A DNA stretch of 14,381 bases from JARRQB01 sp965368585 (GTDB lineage: Bacteria > Pseudomonadota > Gammaproteobacteria > Chromatiales > Chromatiaceae), in the NCBI GenBank assembly GCA_965368585.1, contig CBDUNM010000133.1, forward strand, positions 1-14,381, in the 5' to 3' direction. The first letter of the stretch is position 1. Every line of letters starts with the position of its first letter. Below, in pieces: positions 1-7,073 of the stretch. Made by a program: the position numbers and the translations under genes. Under the pieces are notes generated by a model that was not told where the DNA came from, made no database searches, and saw nothing but the letters and a program-made list of their open reading frames with translations.

Positions 1-1
1 C

Positions 2-1504
2 ACCCGCAAACGCAACGCCGCCGAGCGCCGCTTTCAGATCTACGGGATGATTGCTGTCGCGCTGGCAGTTGTCGCGCTGATCTTCCTGCTTTCGTCGATC
101 CTTCGAAACGGCTCCGGCGCGTTCTTTCAAACCTTCATCACCTTGGAAGTCACACTGGACGAGGCAAAACTCGACAAGAACGGCAACCGCGATCCGGCCG
201 ATCTCGCCAAGGTTTCAACCTTCGGCTACAGCCCCCTGATCAAGTCCGCCATCGAGTCGAAAATCGAAGAGCTTGGCATTGATCTGCCGGGTCTAGGCAA
301 GCCGGACGCCCTGATTTCCAAGGAATCCCCCGCGCAGATGCGCAACTTCGTACTCGCCAATCCAAACGTCATCGGTTCCACACATTCGTTCCGCTTTCTG
401 GCCTCGGGCCGGATCGACGGCTATTACAAGGGCCGCGTATCCATGGCCTCGGCGGAACGCGACTCCAACATCTCGCCCGAACAATTGCAGCTTGCCGACG
501 CACTCAAACAGGCAGGGGCACTCGAAACCCGGTTCAACTGGAACTTCGTCACCTGGCCCGATGCCTCTGAAAACCGTCCCGAAGCCGCCAATCTGGTCGG
601 CATCTACGCCGCCGGGGAGATCGTGCGCGGCATGGCCGACTCGCTCGGCAGCCTGCATTGGCATGCGACGCACAGCTTCAATCTGGACTGGAGCTGCTAC
701 GGTCAAGATGGCCGCGCGATCAAGAACTGCTATGCGGGCGGCGCATGGTCTCCGCAGGCGCTGCGCGAAAAATTGACGGACGACCGCGCGACCCTGGCCC
801 GCCTGGATCTGCCGCGCGTCGAACTCGGGCCCGGCCGCTACCGCTGCTATCTCGCGCCGGCGGCGCTGCAGGAACTGATCGACATGCTCGGTTGGGGTGA
901 TCTCGGCTGCAGGAGCCAGCGCACGCGCCAGAGCGCGCTGTTGCAGCTGGTGGAGCGCAAGCGCTGTCTCAGCCATCTGGTCACACTGCGTGAAGACCGC
1001 CGCTGCGGATTCGCGCCGGGCTTCACCGAGCAGGGTTTCGTGACCGTCGCGCCGGTGACCCTGATCGAACGCGGTGAGTACGCCGGCGCGCTCGTCAATG
1101 CGCGCAGCGCCCGGGAATACGGCCTCACCGTGAACAGTCCCTCCGAGTCGCCCGTGGCGCTGGACCTGGCGCCCGGCGCCCTGCCCGCGGCGGAGGTGCC
1201 GGCCGCGCTGGATACCGGTATCTATATCTCCAACCTGTGGTACTGCAATTACTCGGATCGCAACCATGGCCGCATCACCGGCATGACGCGCTTCGCCACG
1301 CTGTGGGTCGAGCGCGGTCGGATGCGCGGGCCGGTGTCGGCCATGCGCTTCGACGACACGCTGTACCATATGCTCGGCGACCGGCTGGAGGCGCTGACCG
1401 TCGAGCGCGAGCGGCGCATGGACCCGGGCACCTACGGTGGACGTTCGTGCGCCAGTGCGCTGTTGCCGGGCGCGTTGGTGAACGGCCTGGAGATTACGCT
1501 GTGA
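2..1504 (+). CDS. 5'-partial chimera: PstA N-terminal domain fused to TldD/PmbA-like C-terminal half
   Basis: The frame is open to the left edge, so the gene starts outside the window; the first in-window ATG is at 47. Numbering from that ATG, residues 1-20 are a membrane segment. Residues 1 to about 181 resemble the N-terminal DUF3333 extension of phosphate permease PstA, including the stretches MRNFVLANPNVIG, ALETRFNWNF and NRPEAA. In PstA the permease membrane domain should follow at that point. Instead the text changes to a TldD/PmbA-like protein: NLVGIYAAGEIVRGMADSLG, HSFNLDW, then near the end ISNLWYCNYSDR, RITGMTRFATLWVE, FDDTLY and GTYGGRS. The permease core and the TldD N-terminal half are both absent, so neither parent function is expected to survive intact. 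No HExxxH protease motif is visible. The switch lies near nucleotides 580-610. Family assignments are from recognised sequence patterns. Whether the fusion is real or an assembly artefact cannot be told here. Confidence 0.75.
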   Translation, partial: TRKRNAAERRFQIYGMIAVALAVVALIFLLSSILRNGSGAFFQTFITLEVTLDEAKLDKNGNRDPADLAKVSTFGYSPLIKSAIESKIEELGIDLPGLGKPDALISKESPAQMRNFVLANPNVIGSTHSFRFLASGRIDGYYKGRVSMASAERDSNISPEQLQLADALKQAGALETRFNWNFVTWPDASENRPEAANLVGIYAAGEIVRGMADSLGSLHWHATHSFNLDWSCYGQDGRAIKNCYAGGAWSPQALREKLTDDRATLARLDLPRVELGPGRYRCYLAPAALQELIDMLGWGDLGCRSQRTRQSALLQLVERKRCLSHLVTLREDRRCGFAPGFTEQGFVTVAPVTLIERGEYAGALVNARSAREYGLTVNSPSESPVALDLAPGALPAAEVPAALDTGIYISNLWYCNYSDRNHGRITGMTRFATLWVERGRMRGPVSAMRFDDTLYHMLGDRLEALTVERERRMDPGTYGGRSCASALLPGALVNGLEITL

Positions 1505-1522
1505 TCGATTTCGCAAGCAGCG

Positions 1523-2917
1523 TCACTCCCGTTTGCCGAAACCGCCGAACTCCCCGTGCAGCGTCCAGCGGCCGTCGTATTCGACGAAGGCCAGGGTGGC
1601 AACCGGATCGACGGGGTGCCGGTACAGCCCGCGACCGACGGCAATCAGCGGCAGTCGCTGTCCGTCGGCGTAGGTCAGAAAAAGCCGATCGTCCTCCAAG
1701 GTGACCGTCATTTGCGGGCGCTCGTTCTGCCACTCGAAGCGTTGCGTCAACTTGCCGTAGACGCCGACGTACGCCTTGGCGGGGTTGGTGTCGGGCGCTT
1801 GAGGTATGGCGCGCCGACTTTGCCGTGGGTCGCTCAGATGCTGCCGAATCGCGTGTTTGAACGCCTTCAGCGCGTCACGCTTGAAGGCGTTAAAGGTCAG
1901 AAAAAAGCCCACGCCCAGTTCCTTCTGGTAGGAAAAATGAGATAGATAACCGTCGCCGTCGCCGCCGTGCCCGTACCACAGGTAGTCGCCGTCGATCTCC
2001 TGGTCGATGCCCAGGCCGTAGCCGAAGGTCAGCCCGGCGCGCGCGGCCAGACTGCTGGTCGGGGTCTCCATACGGTCGATGGCCGCCGCGTCGATCAAGG
2101 TAGCGCCGGGCTGTCCCCGGCGCAGGAACAACTGCGGGAGCGCCGCCATTTCCCGCGGCGTCGCATTGATCGCGCCCAGCGGCGGGAAGAGCATGTGCCA
2201 GTAGGGTATGACCGTCTGCCCGTCGCTGTCGTAGCCGGTCGCGAGGCGGTCGAGGGTCTGGTCGTCGGCCGTGAGGGTGGCGCTGGTCAGGCCGAGCGGA
2301 ACCAGTACCTGGTCGCGTATGAACGCCGCGTACGGTTGGCCGCCGACGCGCTCCATGACCAGGCCGAGGTAGCCGGCGCCGACGTTAGAATACTCGGCAT
2401 AGAGGCCGGCCGGCCAGCGCAGGCGCCTCGGCTTGCCGTTGAACTCGATGGCGGCCAGCAGCGACGGCAGCGGCTGATTATGATCGAATTCCGTACGGTT
2501 GAGATCCGCCAGCCCGGCGGTGTGCTCGACCAGATGAACCAGCCTGACCGGATGCGAGTCCTGCCACGGGTTCTCCAGCGGTGCATCCGGCGCGACCGAA
2601 TGCAACGGCGCTTGCAGGGACAGCAGGCCGCGTGCCTCAAGTTGCAACAGCCCGATGGCGTTGAAGGTCTTGGTGATCGAACCGATGCGTACCAGGGTGT
2701 CGGCGGTCATGGGACGCCGGCTGGCAAGATCGGCGTGGCCGAGCGCGACGACTTCGCGGATACCGTTCTGGTCGACGACGATGGCGACGACGCCCGGTAC
2801 CCGATGGTGTTCGCGAAGCCGTTCCAGCGCGTCCCCCAGCGGGGGGCTAGCCGATTCTCCGGCTGCCGCCGCGCCGGCCATGGCTACTGCCAGCAGGTTG
2901 CACAGCAGCGCCTTCAA
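1523..2917 (-). CDS. Exported serine hydrolase, class C beta-lactamase/D-Ala-D-Ala carboxypeptidase family
   Basis: A 464-residue protein of the beta-lactamase (PF00144) superfamily. The catalytic set is complete: SITK at residues 80-83 (SxxK nucleophile and base), YSN at 176-178 and HGG at 317-319. Residues 1 to about 20 (KALLCNLLAVAMAGAAAAG after the start) form a Sec signal peptide, so the enzyme probably acts in the periplasm. The start chosen is TTG at 2917, which overlaps the TGA of the upstream peptidase gene (TTGA) and keeps the signal peptide; an ATG at 2881 would cut most of it away. The frame stays open much further upstream, but that part has the composition of an antisense shadow of the peptidase gene. 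After the catalytic domain, residues 380-464 form a C-terminal domain common in esterase-like members. The substrate is unknown: peptidoglycan peptides, an ester or a beta-lactam are all possible. Confidence 0.85.
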   Translation of the reverse strand: MKALLCNLLAVAMAGAAAAGESASPPLGDALERLREHHRVPGVVAIVVDQNGIREVVALGHADLASRRPMTADTLVRIGSITKTFNAIGLLQLEARGLLSLQAPLHSVAPDAPLENPWQDSHPVRLVHLVEHTAGLADLNRTEFDHNQPLPSLLAAIEFNGKPRRLRWPAGLYAEYSNVGAGYLGLVMERVGGQPYAAFIRDQVLVPLGLTSATLTADDQTLDRLATGYDSDGQTVIPYWHMLFPPLGAINATPREMAALPQLFLRRGQPGATLIDAAAIDRMETPTSSLAARAGLTFGYGLGIDQEIDGDYLWYGHGGDGDGYLSHFSYQKELGVGFFLTFNAFKRDALKAFKHAIRQHLSDPRQSRRAIPQAPDTNPAKAYVGVYGKLTQRFEWQNERPQMTVTLEDDRLFLTYADGQRLPLIAVGRGLYRHPVDPVATLAFVEYDGRWTLHGEFGGFGKRE

Positions 2918-4338
2918 GGCGTGCCCATGATCGCGGCGCGCAACGCCCGCTGTGCGGGCTGTTGCCGAAAGGCCAGTGCAGTCGGCGACTCCCTGACCAG
3001 GCCAAGCGTCGTATAGGCCGCCTGAAGGTCGGGAAAGCGGTCCGAATGCAGGTACTGCCGTGCCAGACGGGTGAACACATCCGATTCTGACAGCCGATCG
3101 AGCCGTTGCAGCAGTTCCGATGCGGTCCAGATACGTTGCGAGGGCAGGCAGCAATCGCGCAGCCGTTGCAACACGGAATCCAACGATGTTGCCCCCCGCC
3201 CTCGCTGGCGCAACTCGAGGTCGGCGAGCAGAAACACGGCGGCGCCGCTCCAATAGACCCGCATGAAGGCGCGTTCGCGCATCATGTTCCTGCTCGCATC
3301 GAGCAGGTCGCGGCCGGGTCTCACGCCCGCCTTGCCGCGCTCGAAACCCGCGTGCAGAGACTCCCAGGCGTCCCGTGCGGGTATCATCCCGGTACGCGCA
3401 CGACTGACGTTCTGGTAGTAGCTGGCCAGGCCTTCGTAGATCCATCGGGCGTCTTCCCGCAAAACAGGGTGCAGCAGATGGCTGAGTTCGTGACTCAAAA
3501 CCCAATCGTTCAGAAAGGCGCGCTCCGACAGATGCTGGTCGACGTACAGGTGGACGCTTTCGCCGCCGCCGCGTGCCACCTGGCCCCAGGGCACGGGTTC
3601 GCCGCCGTGACCGACCGGTACCACCAGGATCTGCGCCCTTGGGACGGGAAAGCGGCCGTAGATCGCCGCAACCGCTTCGATATTCCGCGTGAGCCAGTTT
3701 AAAATCTGTTGCGTGTTGGCGGCGGGCTGTCCGTGCAGCAGGGCGATTTCCAAATCCGTACCCGGGAAGCTGAGCTGCCGCAGGTCGAAGCGGCCCAAGG
3801 CGATCTTGGCAGTCCAGTCCGCCGCTCTCGGTCCGGTGCGGAAGCCGTGCGCGCCGGGGCGCGTGGCGTGTTTCTCCCAGGGGGCCGAGACGCGGTAGCC
3901 TTCGGGTAGTTCAAACTCGACCGCCACGTCCACCGTGCCCTCGGGCAGCCAGAGAAACAGGCCGGGTGACACCAGGAGCGCGTGCTGCTGGCGCACGAAA
4001 TCGCGCCGCCAGTGACCCTTGTTCTGCGCGGCGCTCAGGTCAACGCGGTATGCCAGGCAGCCGGGTTCGTGGTCGCCCTCGATCGTGATCCGGTTGCCGC
4101 GGCGCGTCAGCTGCACCGCGGCGTCGGAGCGCAGTTCGGAAAGCAGGGCGCCGGCTTGCTGCGACGAGGGAGACAAGGTGGCAGGCATCGACTCATCGAA
4201 ACAGGCCGAGATCTCCAAACGGTCGAGCGCGTCCGGGACGCCGACCCGATAGCGGGCGTCGGCTTGCGCGGTGTTGCACGCCGTCCATGCGGTCGTCAGG
4301 GCGAGGGCGAGGGCGGCCAACGGAAGCGGACGGGTCAA
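2914..4338 (-). CDS. Exported HExxH zinc peptidase-like protein (M61/M1-like gluzincin)
   Basis: About 474 residues from a TTG at 4338. This start puts a short basic segment, a hydrophobic core and an AQA cleavage site (residues 24-26) at the N-terminus, a good Sec signal peptide. An ATG at 4440 is also in frame and would add 34 residues of poorly hydrophobic sequence. The metallopeptidase signature is HELSH at residues 283-287, followed 14 residues later by E302 in WIYEGLASYYQ. This is the usual layout of a third zinc ligand in gluzincins such as M61 aminopeptidases. The spacing is shorter than the x18 of M1 enzymes. The N-terminal 250 residues would be the beta-rich domain of that family, but I see no specific landmark there. 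The gene overlaps the downstream serine hydrolase by four bases, suggesting a two-gene envelope operon. The substrate is unknown. Confidence 0.8.
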   Translation of the reverse strand: MTRPLPLAALALALTTAWTACNTAQADARYRVGVPDALDRLEISACFDESMPATLSPSSQQAGALLSELRSDAAVQLTRRGNRITIEGDHEPGCLAYRVDLSAAQNKGHWRRDFVRQQHALLVSPGLFLWLPEGTVDVAVEFELPEGYRVSAPWEKHATRPGAHGFRTGPRAADWTAKIALGRFDLRQLSFPGTDLEIALLHGQPAANTQQILNWLTRNIEAVAAIYGRFPVPRAQILVVPVGHGGEPVPWGQVARGGGESVHLYVDQHLSERAFLNDWVLSHELSHLLHPVLREDARWIYEGLASYYQNVSRARTGMIPARDAWESLHAGFERGKAGVRPGRDLLDASRNMMRERAFMRVYWSGAAVFLLADLELRQRGRGATSLDSVLQRLRDCCLPSQRIWTASELLQRLDRLSESDVFTRLARQYLHSDRFPDLQAAYTTLGLVRESPTALAFRQQPAQRALRAAIMGTP

Positions 4339-4559
4339 GGTTGTTTTCTCATACTGCGCTGCGATTACGGGTTCCCCGCTTCGACTCCCGGATGCCGCGC
4401 TCGTTCCCTGCACACAGCCTGGCTGGATGCGTCTTAGCATTGCCTATCGCGCCACGCGACCGGATTTACAGCCACGCAGCGCTGCGCGCGCAGAGCGACT
4501 TTTTTATCGGGAATGCATAGACTTGAACAACCCATCCTCGTTGACACGGTACCTAACTC

Positions 4560-5336
4560 ATGCCTTATGCAAACATCCTGACCGAAACGCACGATACCGT
4601 GCGCCTGATCGTCCTGAATCGTCCCAAAGCGCTGAATGCCCTGTCCGGTGCCCTGATGGACGAATTGACGCACGCCCTGGACGAGTTCGAACGCGACGAC
4701 CGGGTCAGGGCGGCGGTCCTGACGGGCAGCGAAAAGGCCTTCGCCGCGGGCGCGGACATCGTCGAGATGAAGGATCAGACCTTTTCGCAGGCCTATGCCA
4801 AGGACTTCGTCACCGCCAACTGGGAGCGGGTGGCGACCTGCCGCAAACCGGTCATCGCGGCGGTCGCCGGCTACGCCTTGGGCGGCGGTTGCGAACTGGC
4901 CATGATGTGCGATTTCATCATCGCCGCGGAAAATGCGAAATTCGGTCAGCCGGAGATCACCATCGGCGCCATTCCCGGAGTCGGCGGTTCGCAGCGTCTG
5001 ACCAGGATCGTCGGCAAATCCAAGGCTATGGACATGATCCTGACCGGGCGCATGATGGATGCCGAAGAAGCGGAGCGCAGCGGTCTGGCGAGCCGAGTCG
5101 TTCCCACCGCTGAGCTGGTCAGCGATACGATCGCCATCGCCAAGCAGATCGCCGCGCTCGAACAGTTCTCGGTCATGCTGGCCAAGGAATCCGTCGATCG
5201 CGCCTACGAAACCACCCTTGCCGAAGGCATCCGCTTCGAACGCCGCCTGTTCCAGGCCGTGTTCGGTACGGCGGGTCAGCGCGAGGGGATGAACGCGTTC
5301 GTCGAAAAACGCCCGGCGCAGTTCAACAAGACCTGA
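4560..5336 (+). CDS. Enoyl-CoA hydratase (crotonase family)
   Basis: A full-length 258-residue crotonase, the usual size for a monofunctional enoyl-CoA hydratase. It adds water to trans-2-enoyl-CoA in fatty-acid or phenylacetate-type beta-oxidation in the cytoplasm. The oxyanion-hole segment AGADI lies near residues 63-67, and YALGGGCELAMMCD contains catalytic Glu112. GQPEITIGAIPG contains catalytic Glu132. These correspond to the two glutamates of mitochondrial ECHS1, and the surrounding text is very close to ECHS1, which favours true hydratase activity over another crotonase reaction. The ATG at 4560 has no clear Shine-Dalgarno sequence in front of it. It is transcribed divergently from the exported peptidase operon. 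No other beta-oxidation gene lies nearby. Naming it echA, paaF or fadB-like would be a guess. Confidence 0.95.
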   Translation: MPYANILTETHDTVRLIVLNRPKALNALSGALMDELTHALDEFERDDRVRAAVLTGSEKAFAAGADIVEMKDQTFSQAYAKDFVTANWERVATCRKPVIAAVAGYALGGGCELAMMCDFIIAAENAKFGQPEITIGAIPGVGGSQRLTRIVGKSKAMDMILTGRMMDAEEAERSGLASRVVPTAELVSDTIAIAKQIAALEQFSVMLAKESVDRAYETTLAEGIRFERRLFQAVFGTAGQREGMNAFVEKRPAQFNKT

Positions 5337-5497
5337 CCGACCGCTATGACAACGGTGTAACGAAGTGACACAGAGCGGTTGCTCACCTGGATAACCGGAG
5401 CGGATGAAATAACCGACAGTTGGTTAAAATTATCCGATTTGCGCACCGCTTGGCCGCGCGCCGCACCCGATCGGGTTGTTGCGGAAAGGATAGTGCG

Positions 5498-5599
5498 ATG
5501 ATTCAGCGAATGGCACGGTTGTTGTATGTGACAGTAGCACAGAGGCGCCTCCGTTGCGCCTCCGACCTAAACGAAACGCTGAGGAGAATGGCACGATGA
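5498..5599 (+). CDS. Possible 33-residue upstream ORF overlapping pqqA
   Basis: An ATG at 5498 lies seven bases after AAGGA (5486-5490). It opens a 33-codon frame whose TGA overlaps the pqqA ATG (ATGA at 5596-5599). The peptide is basic, with no family I recognise. Arrangement and ribosome-binding site are compatible with a translationally coupled leader. Against it, the best promoter candidate for pqqA (5511-5526) lies inside this frame, so a transcript from there would lack the start codon. It may be chance. Confidence 0.2.
   Translation: MIQRMARLLYVTVAQRRLRCASDLNETLRRMAR
5511..5526 (+). promoter_or_regulatory. Sigma-54-like -24/-12 promoter upstream of pqqA
   Basis: TGGCACGGTTGTTGTA matches the consensus TGGCACGN4TTGCW at every defined position except the C of the -12 GC, which is T. 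GG and the GC-equivalent are ten bases apart, as required. Transcription would start near 5537, giving a leader of about 60 bases before the pqqA ATG at 5596. A sigma-54-dependent response regulator is encoded in the same window. The non-consensus -12 base lowers confidence. Confidence 0.5.
5542..5562 (+). other. Leader hairpin of pqqA
   Basis: GAGGCGC (5542-5548) and GCGCCTC (5556-5562) are exact reverse complements separated by a seven-base loop. The hairpin sits between the predicted sigma-54 start site and the pqqA ribosome-binding site GAGGAG (5581-5586). It could stabilise the mRNA 5' end or affect translation. No T-run follows, so it is not a terminator. Confidence 0.5.
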
Positions 5600-5673
5600 A
5601 AATTTGGTCTACGCCCGCATTCCAGGACATGCGCTACGGCTTCGAAATCAACCTGTATATCAACGTTCGCTGA
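5596..5673 (+). CDS. pqqA: PqqA, coenzyme PQQ precursor peptide
   Basis: A 25-residue peptide beginning MKIWSTPAFQDM and ending GFEINLYINVR. It carries the PqqA hallmark Glu-x3-Tyr: Glu17 and Tyr21 are the residues that PqqE cross-links to build pyrroloquinoline quinone. The W-x-x-P-A-F/Y start and the GFE...Y core are typical of gammaproteobacterial PqqA, and 23-25 residues is the usual length. A strong ribosome-binding site, GAGGAG (5581-5586), lies nine bases before the ATG. The gene stands alone: a terminator follows at 5699-5731, and neither pqqB nor any other pqq biosynthesis gene is in the window, so processing must rely on genes elsewhere. A sigma-54-like element at 5511 may control it. 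The main doubt for so short a gene is chance, but motif, ribosome-binding site and terminator agree. Confidence 0.9.
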   Translation: MKIWSTPAFQDMRYGFEINLYINVR

Positions 5674-5698
5674 TTGGGGTTCTAAAGAGTTCGAGCAG

Positions 5699-5731
5699 GG
5701 CGGGGGAGCATGGCTCACCCGCCTTTTTTTT
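5699..5731 (+). terminator. Rho-independent terminator after pqqA
   Basis: GGCGGG (5699-5704) pairs with CCCGCC (5718-5723). After one G/A mismatch, GAGC (5706-5709) pairs with GCTC (5713-5716) around an ATG loop. Eight T residues follow directly (5724-5731). It lies 25 bases after the pqqA stop and separates pqqA from the ABC transporter operon. Confidence 0.9.
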
Positions 5732-6074
5732 GGTGATCAAAGCGACCGATGCCGGTTCGCCACCGGGCGGTCCGTCTGCCCGGTGCGCCGAATTGTTGCG
5801 CTGCTGCGCGCTGCGGCGAATTTCCTGTACCCGACCGGCACGCCTGATGGGGCGCGCGACGCACTGACCGAAAATCCCGTCGATGTCGCAACACGGGGTT
5901 CCGCCACCGGTTGTGTGAGCGTTCTCGTCCGACTAAGCTGCGATCGGTAGCAGCGCGGTCGTTCGTCCAGGACAAACGGAGCGATCATCACCGCGCCAAA
6001 TTATAACAATAAGATTACCAGGCAAATCCGGCCAGGATCGGGACCGGACCGCGCCGCAGAGACCAGATGAAATC
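5732..6074. other. Non-coding stretch between pqqA terminator and ABC operon
   Basis: I see no convincing gene here on either strand; the short open frames match no pqqB-E sequence I recognise. A small inverted repeat, GCTGC (5937-5941) with GCAGC (5950-5954), and an AT-rich patch around 5998-6018 (TATAAC, TAAGAT) could belong to the promoter of the ABC operon. No -35 box pairs clearly with that patch. Confidence 0.5.
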
Positions 6075-7073
6075 ATGAAAGCCTGTGTATGGTGGTTGAT
6101 GGGAGTTGCGTCGGTCGTCGCCATGTCCGCGAATGCGGCGCAGACGGTGCGCGTCGGGCTCCTGCAGTTCGGCACGGTCAACTGGGAGGTGGCGGTCATC
6201 GACAGCCACGACCTGGCGCGCAAGCACGACGTCGATATCAAGGTGGTGCCGCTCAGTTCCAAGAACGCGGTCAATGTAGCTCTCCAGGGCGGCGCCGTCG
6301 ACGTCATCGTCAGCGACTGGATTTGGGTGAATCGCCAACGCGCGGAAGGGAAGGCGTACAGCTTTTTTCCTTACTCGCTGTCGGTCGGCGGGCTGTACGT
6401 GCGACCCGACGCCGGTATTGCCACGATCGCCGACCTGACGGGCCGCAAGCTGGGCATCGCGGGCGGTCCAGTGGACAAGAGCTGGTTGCTCCTGCAGGCC
6501 TATGCACGCACCCACGGGATGGATCTCGCCAAAGACCTGGAGCCGACGTTTGCCGCTCCGCCGCTGTTGAATCGCCTGATGCTGAAAGGGGATCTTCCGG
6601 CGGTGCTCAATTTCTGGCACTACGGGGCGCGCCTGCAGGCGGCCGGCATGCAGTCGCTGCTCGAGGTCGATACCCTGTTGCGCAGCCTCGGCATCGAGGA
6701 ACCCGTGCCCATGCTGGGGTGGGTGTTCTCAGAGACGTGGGCGGCGCAGAATCCACGCGCGATTCGGGGTTTCCTCGCCGCCTCGTACGACGCCAAGCGG
6801 CTGCTTGGGCACGACGACCAGATCTGGCTGGCGATACGCGCGCTCACCAAGGCGGAAGACGACGCGACGCTGACGTTGCTGCGCGACGGCTATCGGCGGG
6901 GTATTCCCACGCAGCTGGCAGGCAACGGCGCCCCCGTGGCCGCCAAGGTCTTCGAGATTCTGGCACGGGAAGGGGGAACCCCGTTGATCGGCAAGGCCGA
7001 GCAGCTGTTGCCGGGCACCTTCTGGTCCGGGCTGGACAGTGCGGAGATGGCCCGTCACGATGCTGCAAGGTAG
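6075..7073 (+). CDS. ABC transporter periplasmic substrate-binding protein (SsuA/TauA/NMT1-like)
   Basis: A 332-residue secreted binding protein of the nitrate/sulfonate/taurine/THI5-like group. Residues 1 to about 22 form a signal peptide ending SANA-AQ. The mature protein starts TVRVGLLQFGTVNWEV, followed by the family pattern of a short ligand domain. DVIVSDWIWV, GGLYVRPDAGI and the hinge-like DLTGRKLGIAGGPVDKSW are landmarks of this fold. It would capture a small solute in the periplasm and deliver it to the permease encoded next. The ligand cannot be read from sequence. The family includes aliphatic sulfonate, taurine and pyrimidine-precursor binders, and the pqqA and AOR neighbours hint at a solute linked to alcohol oxidation (inference). 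The permease start lies inside the last codons, showing a tight operon. No strong Shine-Dalgarno sequence precedes the ATG. Confidence 0.88.
   Translation: MKACVWWLMGVASVVAMSANAAQTVRVGLLQFGTVNWEVAVIDSHDLARKHDVDIKVVPLSSKNAVNVALQGGAVDVIVSDWIWVNRQRAEGKAYSFFPYSLSVGGLYVRPDAGIATIADLTGRKLGIAGGPVDKSWLLLQAYARTHGMDLAKDLEPTFAAPPLLNRLMLKGDLPAVLNFWHYGARLQAAGMQSLLEVDTLLRSLGIEEPVPMLGWVFSETWAAQNPRAIRGFLAASYDAKRLLGHDDQIWLAIRALTKAEDDATLTLLRDGYRRGIPTQLAGNGAPVAAKVFEILAREGGTPLIGKAEQLLPGTFWSGLDSAEMARHDAAR

Noticed and set aside
293..1516. 407-codon open frame on the minus strand opposite the chimera.
   Set aside because: Arg/Gln/His-rich low-meaning translation, fully opposite a plus-strand frame with recognisable PstA and TldD motifs.
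2918..3505. N-terminal extension of the serine hydrolase frame, which stays open to 3505.
   Set aside because: Its composition (arginine, alanine and proline rich, no domain) is that of antisense to the peptidase gene, and a signal peptide begins at 2917.
4476..4505. GC-rich self-complementary stretch (CTGCGCGCGCAG) followed by six T residues, resembling a terminator on the plus strand.
   Set aside because: No plus-strand gene ends upstream of it; it lies in the divergent region before the enoyl-CoA hydratase, and the uninterrupted stem with a usable loop is only about four base pairs.
5836..5851. CGGCACG followed at the right distance by ATGGG, a possible sigma-54 promoter for the ABC operon.
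   Set aside because: The -24 half is good but the -12 half lacks the GC, and the start codon is more than 200 bases further on.
5732..6074. Search for a decayed pqqB or other pqq gene after pqqA.
   Set aside because: None of the frames shows the PqqB start motif or other pqq landmarks, and a strong terminator precedes the region.
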